Shown: positions 1-5,472, counted from the stretch's first letter. The stretch: DNA of 8,442 nt from an uncultured Dechloromonas sp. (GCA_946477505.1 CAMKYP010000150.1:1-8442); one strand, 5' to 3'. Translations and numbers: made by a program. Notes: a model not told the origin generated them from the sequence alone.

Positions 1-49
1 ACGAGATGCAGCGTAGTCTCGTGGGCTCGGAGATGTGTATAAGAGACAG
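1..49. other. Untrimmed Illumina Nextera P7/i7 adapter (sequencing artefact)
   Basis: Bases 1-7 match the end of the Illumina P7 primer (ACGAGAT). Bases 8-15 (GCAGCGTA) sit where the 8-base i7 index belongs; the reverse complement TACGCTGC is, as I recall, Nextera index N721. Bases 16-30 are the Nextera Read 2 adapter stem, and 31-49 are the 19-base Tn5 mosaic end finishing in GAGACAG. The insert starts at base 50. This is adapter read-through left at a contig end, so no open frame entering bases 1-49 is real; their translations show the familiar adapter peptides MCIRDS and MYKRQ. Confidence 0.98.
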
Positions 50-274
50 TTTCATGCACCATCCGCTGCCCGGCACGTCGACGATCTCCAGCGCCGCACC
101 GTCGGCGATGCTGCCCCGGGTGACCGCATCGAAGCAAAAACGCAGGGCATCGGGCTGCACCGACGACATGCGGCCGATTTCCAGCACCACCAGTTTCACG
201 CGCAGGGCCCGCTCGCGCAGCGCGGTGTCTTCAACGAGTTGGAGCACGCCTTCGGCGAGCGACATTTCATGCAT
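50..274 (-). CDS. hypA: HypA, hydrogenase nickel metallochaperone (3' end missing)
   Basis: This is the N-terminal 75 codons of HypA, a cytoplasmic zinc protein that works with HypB to insert nickel into the hydrogenase large subunit after HypCDEF have delivered the Fe(CN)2CO group. The protein begins MHEMSLAEGV, with the nickel-binding His2 and Glu3 of the family, and continues through the conserved EIGRMSSVQPDALRFCF stretch (residues 32-48). It ends at GWCMK, where Cys73 is the first cysteine of the first zinc CxxC pair. The rest of the zinc domain (about 40 residues of a usual 110-115) is lost because the contig ends in adapter, not because the gene is broken. The ATG overlaps the hupK stop by 8 bp (ATGCATGA), which indicates coupled translation and a hyp gene set continuing beyond the window. 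Confidence 0.95.
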
Positions 275-1175
275 CTTGCAGTTCCACGACGTAGGGCAGA
301 CAGGGATCGGCGGCAAGTATCGCCTGATCCAGCCCCTGGCGGGCTTGATCCAGGGTAATAAAACGACGATTGGCAAGCAGGGCGTTCAGCGCCCGCGCAT
401 CGCCAAACAAGCTGTCGGTTGGCGCCTGGACGCGATAGCGGACGACCTTGCCGTCCTCGACATGGACGGCGTGCGTTAGTACGCCACGTGCGGTCAGCGT
501 CTGGCCTACTCCCCACCCCGCCCCGCCGGCGGAGGCGATCGGGAAGGGGCGGCCGGTTTCCAGCGCGTTCAGGGCGGCATCGACTTCGCGCAGCCGAGCA
601 CGGTAGATGGCTGATACCGACTCCGGCAAGGGCTGCGCGGGCATCTGCGCCTGCATGCCTTGCCAGTAATCCAGCCAGGCATCGGGCGCCAGCGCGGGCA
701 AGGCATGCTGCTCATGGGATGCATCGCCACCCGCTGCCGACAGGCGCTCCAGGCAGGTCTCGGCCAGGGGCTTGAGGACGGTATCGCGCAGCTTTGCCGT
801 CGATGCGACGACCGCATCGCCATTGCGTCCGGAACGCCACGCGATGAATGCCTCCTTGGCCGGCAGCAGGCCGACGGCGACCGGCCAGTCCAGCAGCAGC
901 CGCCACAGGTTCTCGTGCAGCGTTTCGATCCACAGTTCGGCGTGCTCCGGTGTGCGCGGCGTCTCGCCCAGCGCCACATTGACCGCCGCCTGCGCCGCCA
1001 CGCGCTGGGCGTGGGCGCAGAGCGTGAACAGATAAGGCACGGTCTTGATCACAACATCGGGCAACTGGCCTATGAACAGGCGGGTCACCGATGGCCGCTG
1101 GAGATCGACGGCGATATCGCGCAATGCCTCTCCATCGTGAGTGGCGCGCACGACCAGCTGGCCGGCCGAAGTCAT
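267..1175 (-). CDS. hupK: HupK/HoxV, large-subunit-like scaffold for NiFe active-site assembly
   Basis: This 302-residue protein is related to the large subunit but is not catalytic. In Ralstonia the homologue HoxV works with HoxL (HupF) as an intermediate carrier of the Fe(CN)2CO group before transfer to the large subunit. The kinship is visible at both ends. An N-terminal FTLCAHAQ segment (Cys53) stands where HupL has CGVCTGTHA, and a C-terminal DPCLPYVVEL segment (Cys292) stands where HupL has DPCLACSTHV. Each place keeps one cysteine of the metal-binding pair. The protein ends soon after DPCL, with no long cleavable tail. The ATG at 1175 is chosen because it overlaps the hupJ stop as ATGA; the open frame runs further upstream but that part is the hupJ coding region in another frame. 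The SD sequence is weak, so translation is probably coupled to hupJ. Confidence 0.9.
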   Translation of the reverse strand: MTSAGQLVVRATHDGEALRDIAVDLQRPSVTRLFIGQLPDVVIKTVPYLFTLCAHAQRVAAQAAVNVALGETPRTPEHAELWIETLHENLWRLLLDWPVAVGLLPAKEAFIAWRSGRNGDAVVASTAKLRDTVLKPLAETCLERLSAAGGDASHEQHALPALAPDAWLDYWQGMQAQMPAQPLPESVSAIYRARLREVDAALNALETGRPFPIASAGGAGWGVGQTLTARGVLTHAVHVEDGKVVRYRVQAPTDSLFGDARALNALLANRRFITLDQARQGLDQAILAADPCLPYVVELQDA

Positions 1176-1648
1176 TGGCTCAACCCGAGAAAGGCCCGTC
1201 GCCCGGAAGCCGGCCTGGCCGGCGCAGGGTCCGGCGCCGCCATCGGTCCGGCATGCAAGGCATGGCTCACCGCCAACGCGGTCAGCCGGGCCTGTTCCTG
1301 CGTCGGAAACTCGAAGGCGGGCGAGAACAGCGAGCAGAGGTGATAGACACCGATGCGCGCCTCCTCGGCGACAGTAAATTCGTAATCTCCGGACGGAAAG
1401 CGCCAGTCGTGCTTGCTGCAGGCGGCCAGGACAGGCCAATCCGCTTCCTGGCCGGGCAGGCACAACAGGTTGATGGCCCAAGGGGTGATCATCACGCCCG
1501 CCCAATGGCCTTGGAGCGTACGCGCGAAACCGACCGCCTCGACGCTCAGCGCTGCATTGCAGATCGGCAGGTCGGCCATCCGAGTGTGCGCGATGTCAGT
1601 GAACACCGACACCAGTTCGGCCGACGGATCGTTCGCCCAGACTTTCAC
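1172..1648 (-). CDS. hupJ: HupJ/HoxT, HybE-family hydrogenase assembly chaperone
   Basis: A 158-residue member of the HybE/HupJ family, needed for maturation of uptake hydrogenases; in Ralstonia the homologue HoxT helps aerobic assembly of the membrane-bound enzyme. Family signatures appear in order: TRMADLPI (22-29), VEAVGF (36-41), GVMITPWAINLL (51-62), PSGDYEF (85-91), CSLFSPAFEF (105-114) and a C-terminal RRAFL (150-154). I place the start at the GTG at 1648. It is preceded by GAGGG at 8 nt, gives an N-terminus (ANDPSAELVSVFTDIAHTRM) of normal family length, and overlaps as GTGA the stop of a 7-codon frame beginning at 1668. Going further upstream in frame would translate the intergenic repeat. 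The stop overlaps hupK by ATGA. It is separated from hupI by a 290-bp repeat-filled gap, unusual for this gene pair. Confidence 0.9.
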   Translation of the reverse strand: MKVWANDPSAELVSVFTDIAHTRMADLPICNAALSVEAVGFARTLQGHWAGVMITPWAINLLCLPGQEADWPVLAACSKHDWRFPSGDYEFTVAEEARIGVYHLCSLFSPAFEFPTQEQARLTALAVSHALHAGPMAAPDPAPARPASGRRAFLGLSQ

Positions 1649-1662
1649 GCGGCCAACCCTCG

Positions 1663-1936
1663 GCTCATTCCGCCCTCCGAAAACACAGAACAAGCGACAC
1701 CCCAAGTAAACCCGCTGCCGACCCCTGCTGACCGGGGAGCGCTCGGACCTCATTCGCGGTCGGTCGCATTCCAAGGCAAGCCTTGGAGCCTTGCTCCCTG
1801 CTCATTCCGCCCTCCACAAGCACAGAACAAGCGACACCCCAAGTGAACCCGCTGCCGACCCCAGCTGCCTAGGGAGGGCTCGGACCTCATTCGCGACCGG
1901 TCGCATTCCAAGGCAAGCCTTGGAACCTTGCTCCCT
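1663..1936. repeat. Tandem direct repeat, two 137-bp units, between hupI and hupJ
   Basis: Unit A is 1663-1799 and unit B 1800-1936. By hand alignment they differ at 12 of 137 positions (about 91% identity) with no indels. The first 8 bases of a third unit (GCTCATTC) begin at 1937 and contain the hupI stop codon, so the array is flush with the end of hupI. Each unit has a near-perfect inverted repeat with a 2-base centre: 1906-1925 in B (9-bp arms TTCCAAGGC/GCCTTGGAA) and 1769-1788 in A (8-bp arms). Unit B also has a perfect 12-bp palindrome GCGACCGGTCGC (1893-1904), altered at two bases in A. The palindromes and intergenic position suggest a REP-like element, but I do not recognise the family. 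Confidence 0.93.
1665..1805 (-). other. Micro-ORF 2 in repeat unit A (46 codons, doubtful gene)
   Basis: This is the copy of micro-ORF 1 in the second repeat unit: same length, same start (MSREQGSKACLGMRP), with 6 of 46 residues changed. Of the 12 nucleotide differences, 4 are silent and 8 fall in the 6 changed codons, which is no sign of purifying selection on the peptide. Its TGA overlaps the ATG at 1668 of an 8-codon frame (MSRGLAA, stop 1645-1647), whose stop in turn overlaps the hupJ GTG. The chain hupI > 46 > 46 > 7 > hupJ is thus unbroken. Confidence 0.3.
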
Positions 1937-1942
1937 GCTCAT
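1802..1942 (-). other. Micro-ORF 1 in repeat unit B (46 codons, doubtful gene)
   Basis: An ATG overlapping the hupI stop (ATGA) opens a 46-residue frame that starts MSREQGSKACLGMRP and ends LCLWRAE. Its TGA overlaps the ATG of the next unit. There is no SD in front, so it could be translated only by ribosomes that have just finished hupI. I do not recognise the peptide. The frame may simply be a by-product of the repeat, or may keep ribosomes on the mRNA between hupI and hupJ. Confidence 0.3.
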
Positions 1943-2136
1943 TCGGTCACCATGAACTTGTGCTTGGGCGCATCGCAACCCGGGCAGCACCAGTCGTCCG
2001 GCAGGTCGGCGAAGGGCACGCCGGGGGGAATACCGCGCACGTCGTCGCCCTGCCCGGGGTCGTAGACCCACCAGCAGATACCGCATTCCAGTTTGTCTTC
2101 CGGCTTGACGCCGTGATGTGAACCTTCGAATCGCAT
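1939..2136 (-). CDS. hupI: HupI/HoxR, hydrogenase-associated rubredoxin
   Basis: A 65-residue rubredoxin-type protein holding one iron in four cysteines: the CGIC pair (Cys18, Cys21) and the CPGC pair (Cys51, Cys54). The segment ECGICWWVYDP, the IPPGVPFADLPDDW linker and the start MRFEGS are typical of HupI rather than of general electron-transfer rubredoxins. In Ralstonia the homologue HoxR protects FeS cofactor assembly of the small subunit, including the special proximal cluster, when the enzyme is made in air. An extra cysteine (Cys50) precedes the second pair, giving WCCPGC where I would expect WRCPNC. The ATG at 2136 lacks a clear SD, and a stop codon lies four codons upstream in frame, so no earlier start is available. 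A 166-bp gap separates it from hupH. Confidence 0.95.
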   Translation of the reverse strand: MRFEGSHHGVKPEDKLECGICWWVYDPGQGDDVRGIPPGVPFADLPDDWCCPGCDAPKHKFMVTE

Positions 2137-2302
2137 GGTCAGTGATCAGCTTCGTGATTGGCGAAAGGACGTACACGCCTCGATTGTATTGCGGCCCCGA
2201 TCGCATGCCGGGGCACGCCCATGCTAACGCGAGTACGAGCGACTGCGCCAGCGGCGCGAACGCTCGCTTTCGGTTTCGACGGAACTATTACGCGATGCCG
2301 TA
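2137..2302 (-). promoter_or_regulatory. hupH-hupI intergenic region with two hairpins
   Basis: No gene is seen in this 166-bp gap. It holds a symmetric hairpin at 2236-2266: outer stem CGAGCG/CGCTCG, a 3/3 internal mismatch, inner stem GCGCC/GGCGC and a 3-base loop. A second hairpin lies at 2194-2214 (6-bp GCCCCG/CGGGGC stem, 9-base loop). Neither is followed by a T tract, so they are not classic intrinsic terminators; 3'-end mRNA stabilisers or REP-like relics are possible. A TACAAT on the minus strand (2184-2189) resembles a -10 box for hupI but has only a poor -35 partner. Function is unproven. Confidence 0.45.
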
Positions 2303-3166
2303 TCAGACGGGTTCGACCATCATGTCGAGGTATTCACGCAGGCGCTCGACCGAATCGCCGAAGTCTTCGTCCGCCGCCAGCGCCACGTCGGGCATGCCGA
2401 CGATTTCGATGGAGTTCAGGATCAGGGTGTCCATACTGTTGAAGTACTGCACCCACCAGACGTTCCGCAGCCTCGTGCTGGTGATGCGGCAATTGCCGTA
2501 GCCGCGCGACAGCAGCGACACTTCGCGGTGCCCCAGCCAACCGTAAAGGGTATCGAGATCGGCGTCGGAAACCGGCAACAGGGTCAGGTTGATGATGTGC
2601 GCCGGCTGGCCCGGTTTGAACGCGGCGGCCTGCATGCGGATTTCCTCGACCAGAGCCTGGGCGTTCATGCAGCCGACCGGATAGTCGGGAGGCGGAAGCG
2701 TCGCCTCGGCCGCCCTCAGCATGGCATCGGTGAGAACCTCTGGAATGGCGCCCGTTTCCAGGCGGTCAACCAGCATTGCCCCGTCATCGGCCATTTTGAG
2801 TACGCGCCAGATGCCGGCGAAAGCCGTCTCCTGCACGCGCCAATGCTCCGGCGCGGTGGTAAAGGCACTGACCTCGCCAAAACCCATGGACTGGTTGATC
2901 ACATCGCGCACCCCGGCCTCCAGCCCGAGCAGGTCGAGTTTCGCACCGCCGGCCATACCCGCATGCGCCGCCCCCTCAAGGAAGACCCCGAGCAGGCGGG
3001 CCGCCTGGTCGACGGATTCCGGCGAGGCGTTGTCAGGCAGTCGCGGCTGATGGAAGGTTTCCATCCCCTTGGGCATGGGCAGGTAGTCCGGCGCTTCCTC
3101 GCCCTGGGACCCCGGCCCCATGGCAACGACGGAAATCGGGAAGGGGCGCATCGTCGACGGGTTCAT
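2303..3166 (-). CDS. hupH: HupH/HoxQ, small-subunit maturation chaperone
   Basis: A 287-residue HupH-family protein. In Ralstonia the homologue HoxQ, with HoxO (HupG), binds the small-subunit precursor and is thought to hold it back from Tat export until its FeS clusters and large subunit are in place. The C-terminal third carries the most recognisable family stretch: SRGYGNCRITSTRLRNVWWV (220-239), followed by QYFNSMDTLILNSIEIVGMP (240-259). No metal-binding CxxC or catalytic motif is visible. The ATG at 3166 is preferred over the TTG six bases earlier because it has a full AAGGAGGT SD (3172-3179) at 5 nt and overlaps the hupG stop as ATGA. It is the last gene before the first real gap in the accessory block. 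Confidence 0.93.
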   Translation of the reverse strand: MNPSTMRPFPISVVAMGPGSQGEEAPDYLPMPKGMETFHQPRLPDNASPESVDQAARLLGVFLEGAAHAGMAGGAKLDLLGLEAGVRDVINQSMGFGEVSAFTTAPEHWRVQETAFAGIWRVLKMADDGAMLVDRLETGAIPEVLTDAMLRAAEATLPPPDYPVGCMNAQALVEEIRMQAAAFKPGQPAHIINLTLLPVSDADLDTLYGWLGHREVSLLSRGYGNCRITSTRLRNVWWVQYFNSMDTLILNSIEIVGMPDVALAADEDFGDSVERLREYLDMMVEPV

Positions 3167-3618
3167 ACGCAACCTCCTTGCGCGGCAACACGAACAGGAA
3201 TACCGATCGGCTTCGGCTGGGCCGGACCGCTGAGCAGGCGGGTAACTTCGGACTGGTATTCGCCCCAGTCACGAATGCCGTTCAGGGATCCGACGAACTC
3301 GCCATCGCGCAGGAAAACGACGGCCGGCGCGCGCGCGATGCCGAATTGCTGCATCAGGGCAGGCGCCGTATCGGGCCCCGCGACGTGGCGGGAAACCTGG
3401 TCGCCCAGCGGCTTGAGGGCCTCGGGCAAAATGACGCAGGCGTCGAGCACCTCGAGATTGCGCTGCGGGTCATCGGTGATCAGTACGGCCGCGAGGCCGG
3501 CCGGGAACTCGGGGCTGTCACCTTCGAGACGGCGGAAGGCGTGCTTGCTCTGCATGCGGGCAATCGCCGACTGCAACCGGTCGAGCGAGGTCGGGCCTGG
3601 AGAAAGCTGGAGGCTCAT
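3163..3618 (-). CDS. hupG: HupG/HoxO, thioredoxin-fold hydrogenase chaperone (HyaE family)
   Basis: A 151-residue member of the HyaE/HupG family, which has a thioredoxin-like fold without redox activity and acts as a cytoplasmic chaperone for the Tat-targeted small subunit. The thioredoxin C-terminal half is recognisable at QFGIARAPAVVFLRDGEFVG (91-110), with the expected cis-proline (Pro98) before the strand, followed by GIRDWGEYQSEVTRLL (114-129). The only cysteines are Cys61 and Cys150, so there is no CxxC active site, as expected for the family. It overlaps hupF (ATGA at 3615-3618) and hupH (ATGA at 3163-3166), so the trio is very likely co-translated. A GAGGA about 10 nt before the ATG is a modest SD. 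Confidence 0.92.
   Translation of the reverse strand: MSLQLSPGPTSLDRLQSAIARMQSKHAFRRLEGDSPEFPAGLAAVLITDDPQRNLEVLDACVILPEALKPLGDQVSRHVAGPDTAPALMQQFGIARAPAVVFLRDGEFVGSLNGIRDWGEYQSEVTRLLSGPAQPKPIGIPVRVAAQGGCV
3172..3179 (-). promoter_or_regulatory. Strong Shine-Dalgarno for hupH
   Basis: AAGGAGGT on the minus strand lies inside the last codons of hupG, 5 nt before the ATG at 3166. It settles the hupH start and adds independent initiation on top of the ATGA coupling. Confidence 0.85.
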
Positions 3619-3917
3619 GATTGTTGTGTCCTCAGAAAATCGGGTAGTTGGGGTTCGCGGTCGAGATCCGCGAAAAACGCGGAAAAATCGGTAGCGCCGG
3701 ACTGGGCGGCTGCCAGCGCATCGAGTGCCGCATCGACAGCCACAGCCCGCTCGGCCGGGATGATCTCGCGCGCAGCATCGAGAAAGGTGAGCAACCAGGT
3801 TCCCGGCGGCTGCGCGCCAACCAGGCTGAGATCGACCCGCAGCTCGCCGCTACGGCTGCGGCAGCGGGCGAAGTGCTCACCGGACTCGATCACCTGTGCG
3901 GGAATGCCAAGGCACAT
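3615..3917 (-). CDS. hupF: HupF/HoxL, HypC-family large-subunit chaperone
   Basis: A 100-residue protein starting MCLGIPAQVIE, the HypC/HupF signature; Cys2, exposed after Met removal, carries the Fe(CN)2CO group or contacts the large-subunit precursor. It is longer than housekeeping HypC because of a C-terminal extension (ATDFSAFFADLDREPQLPDF, 75-94), which marks HupF/HoxL. The homologue HoxL in Ralstonia acts with HoxV (HupK here), and HupF of rhizobia stabilises HupL in the presence of oxygen. A good SD (AGGAG, 3927-3931, 9 nt spacing) supports the start at 3917. The gap to hupD is filled by a 21-codon frame, and the stop overlaps the hupG start. Confidence 0.95.
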   Translation of the reverse strand: MCLGIPAQVIESGEHFARCRSRSGELRVDLSLVGAQPPGTWLLTFLDAAREIIPAERAVAVDAALDALAAAQSGATDFSAFFADLDREPQLPDFLRTQQS

Positions 3918-3918
3918 G

Positions 3919-3984
3919 TCAGGCCGCTCCTGCTGCCCGGCAGCGCGACAAGGGGCGGGTGAGCAAGGCGTGCCCGGCGATCAT
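3919..3984 (-). other. 21-codon linker frame between hupD and hupF (doubtful gene)
   Basis: An ATG overlapping the hupD stop (ATGA, 3981-3984) opens a frame MIAGHALLTRPLSRCRAAGAA. It stops at 3919-3921, one base before the hupF ATG, and its last codons contain the hupF SD. It has no SD of its own and no recognisable product. It may be chance, or a coupling device carrying ribosomes from hupD to hupF. Confidence 0.3.
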
Positions 3985-4595
3985 GCCGCCTCCATGTTCA
4001 GGAAACGGGCATCGCCCAGGCGATAGGCCTGGTCGGCCGGCGGGCGCTCGCCCTCGTAGACGCCGATCGCCAGGGCCGTATCGGTAATCGGTTCGGCAAC
4101 CTCGTCACGAGTGCACCCCGGCGCACCCCAACGCGCAAGCCAGTCGAGCGCCTTGTCGAGCGCCGGCGCCATCTGCGCCTTGACCACATCGCGCAAGCTG
4201 CCGCCATAGTCCTCGAGCTCCTCGGGCTGCACGCCGATCAGCACCAGTTCTTTCGGCAGTTTGCCGGTCAGCTCGGCGGCCATCAGAACTTCCTGGAAAC
4301 CGGTCTGGTGCAGGCTCATCTTTTTCGCGCCCATGAAGCGCGGCACCTGATCGCCGATCACTTCGCGCATCGTCCCCGGCGCGTCGCCGTAATCGACGGC
4401 ATCGAAGACCAGCAGACAATCCGCTTCCTGCACATAGGGCAACAGGTAGAGGCCCTGCGTGCCGCCATCCATCAAGTTCACTTGCGGCGGGAAGCGCCAG
4501 CCTTCGTTCAAGGCTTCGACACAGCGCACCCCGAAGCCTTCATCGGCCCACAGCAGGTTGCCGATACCGAGAACCAGAATGCGTTTGGAATCCAT
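3981..4595 (-). CDS. hupD: HupD/HoxM, large-subunit C-terminal processing endopeptidase
   Basis: A 204-residue HybD-type protease (family M52) that removes the C-terminal tail of HupL once nickel is in place, closing the active site. The nickel-sensing ligands are in their expected places: Glu19 in LLWADEGFG, Asp65 in LLVFDAVD and His96 in KKMSLHQTG. The N-terminal ILVLGIGN and the MDGGTQG segment (42-48) are also family hallmarks. I choose the second ATG (4595, MDSKRILV) because GGAAG at 4602-4606 then has a 6-nt spacing; the first ATG (4601, two residues longer) directly abuts it. An intrinsic terminator ends 12 nt before this start. The substrate is visible in the same operon: HupL with a 15-residue tail after DPCLACSTH. 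Confidence 0.95.
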   Translation of the reverse strand: MDSKRILVLGIGNLLWADEGFGVRCVEALNEGWRFPPQVNLMDGGTQGLYLLPYVQEADCLLVFDAVDYGDAPGTMREVIGDQVPRFMGAKKMSLHQTGFQEVLMAAELTGKLPKELVLIGVQPEELEDYGGSLRDVVKAQMAPALDKALDWLARWGAPGCTRDEVAEPITDTALAIGVYEGERPPADQAYRLGDARFLNMEAA

Positions 4596-4607
4596 CGTCA
4601 TCTTCCG

Positions 4608-4646
4608 AAAAAAACGCCCCGGTCGCGTGAGGGTGCGAGCCGGGGC
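4608..4646 (-). terminator. Intrinsic terminator or attenuator between hupC and hupD
   Basis: On the minus strand a GCCCCGG arm (4640-4646) pairs with CCGGGGC (4616-4622). Inside, TCGC pairs with GCGA across an 8-base loop with one bulged C. A G and seven Ts (4614 down to 4608) follow, the classic Rho-independent layout in the direction of hup transcription. It lies 99 bp after the hupC stop and 12 nt before the hupD ATG at 4595. The T tract almost touches the hupD SD (4602-4606), so it sits in the hupD leader rather than at the end of an operon. Partial read-through would give less accessory than structural mRNA. Confidence 0.9.
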
Positions 4647-4745
4647 AAACGCAAGGTAAACCTTAAACCTGAGCGCTGGCGAGACCGCGCCGGCAGCAGC
4701 GCTGCGCGGTACGCACCGACCACGCGGCCTCAGCCGACACGGGCA
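4647..4745 (-). other. hupC 3' untranslated stretch with hairpin
   Basis: No gene is seen. It contains an inverted repeat with 7-bp arms ACCGCGC/GCGCGGT (4684-4690 and 4704-4710, 13-base loop) and a small 4-bp hairpin at 4725-4736. With the terminator they make a structured 3' end for hupSLC mRNA that could protect it from 3' exonucleases. No convincing promoter was found here. Confidence 0.45.
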
Positions 4746-5450
4746 TCAGTCCTTGAACATCCGCCAGCCGCTGATCATCGTAGAGATCAACGATTGGCGA
4801 CTCATGATGTCTTCGCGGATGGCTGCATAGACATGCACCAGCACGAAGGTCATCATGATCCACATGCCCAGCCGGTGCAGGTTATGCACCTGCATTGAGC
4901 CTCCAAGCGCCGGAATGACCCAGCCGAACAGCGTATCCTGCCAGCTGCCCAGCCCCGTGCCCTCGCTGTACAGCGCGAAGCCGGTAAACACCATACCCAC
5001 CGCCAGCACCGTGAAGAAGAAGAACATCATCAGCTGGGCCATCGGGTTGTGACCGACGTATTTCTTGGGCGTCTTTTCGAGGAACATGTACCAGCGCAAC
5101 TCGAAAAACACTTCGCTCCACCACTGCGGATTGGTGATCGGCAGCTTGAAAATCTGCTTGGCGTGGTGGTTGCCAACAATGGCCCAGTAAATGCGGCCGA
5201 GCAGGCCAATGGCAAAGATGTAGGCCGCGGCGAAATGGGCGAAGCGGATATAGCCCATCAGGAAATTCTCCGCGGCTTCGCCGGGCACCGTCGGCAAGGG
5301 TTTGCCGATGAAGTAGCCAGTCACCGCGAGAATCACCATGCACAAGGCGTTTATCCAGTGCCAGAGCCGCACCGGCGCTTCGTAGACGTAGATCGAACGG
5401 ACCTGTTTACCGTGCCGTTCGGCCTCCAGCATGTCCTGTTGAGAGAGCAT
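4746..5450 (-). CDS. hupC: HupC/HoxZ, cytochrome b subunit of uptake hydrogenase
   Basis: A 234-residue di-heme cytochrome b that anchors the periplasmic HupSL dimer to the inner membrane and passes electrons from H2 to the quinone pool. Four hydrophobic segments can be read at roughly 30-50, 68-92, 138-160 and 193-212. Candidate heme ligands are His31 (RLWHWINAL), His72 (RFAHFAAAY), His192 (HNLHRLGMW) and His206 (FVLVHVYAA). The 14-residue spacing of the last pair matches the known HydC arrangement, though His189 is an alternative for the third ligand. The ending (MSRQSLISTMISGWRMFKD) is typical of the family. An AAGGAGG SD (5456-5462) at 5 nt fixes the start, 22 nt after the hupL stop. The protein is followed by the terminator-containing gap. 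Confidence 0.96.
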   Translation of the reverse strand: MLSQQDMLEAERHGKQVRSIYVYEAPVRLWHWINALCMVILAVTGYFIGKPLPTVPGEAAENFLMGYIRFAHFAAAYIFAIGLLGRIYWAIVGNHHAKQIFKLPITNPQWWSEVFFELRWYMFLEKTPKKYVGHNPMAQLMMFFFFTVLAVGMVFTGFALYSEGTGLGSWQDTLFGWVIPALGGSMQVHNLHRLGMWIMMTFVLVHVYAAIREDIMSRQSLISTMISGWRMFKD

Positions 5451-5472
5451 GATTGCCTCCTTTCCGGACCGC

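Noticed and set aside
6..479. Open frames on the + strand starting at 6 and 35
   Set aside because: Their N-termini are translated from the Nextera adapter and the rest is antisense to hypA and hupK.
267..1505. A longer HupK of 412 residues starting at 1505
   Set aside because: The extra 110 residues overlap hupJ in another frame and are arginine- and glycine-rich shadow sequence; the ATG at 1175 forms an ATGA overlap with the hupJ stop.
1172..1774. A 200-residue HupJ starting at 1774
   Set aside because: The extra N-terminus is translated from the intergenic repeat; the GTG at 1648 has an SD and gives a normal HybE-family length.
1769..1788. Rho-independent terminators at the repeat hairpins (also 1906-1925)
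   Set aside because: Strong stems, but no T tract follows on either strand.
1663..1936. CRISPR array
   Set aside because: The units are adjacent 137-bp direct repeats without spacers, and no cas gene is present.
2160..2190. Sigma-70 promoter for hupI
   Set aside because: TACAAT at 2184-2189 is a fair -10 box, but the best -35 at proper spacing matches only about 3 of 6 bases; too weak to list as a promoter.
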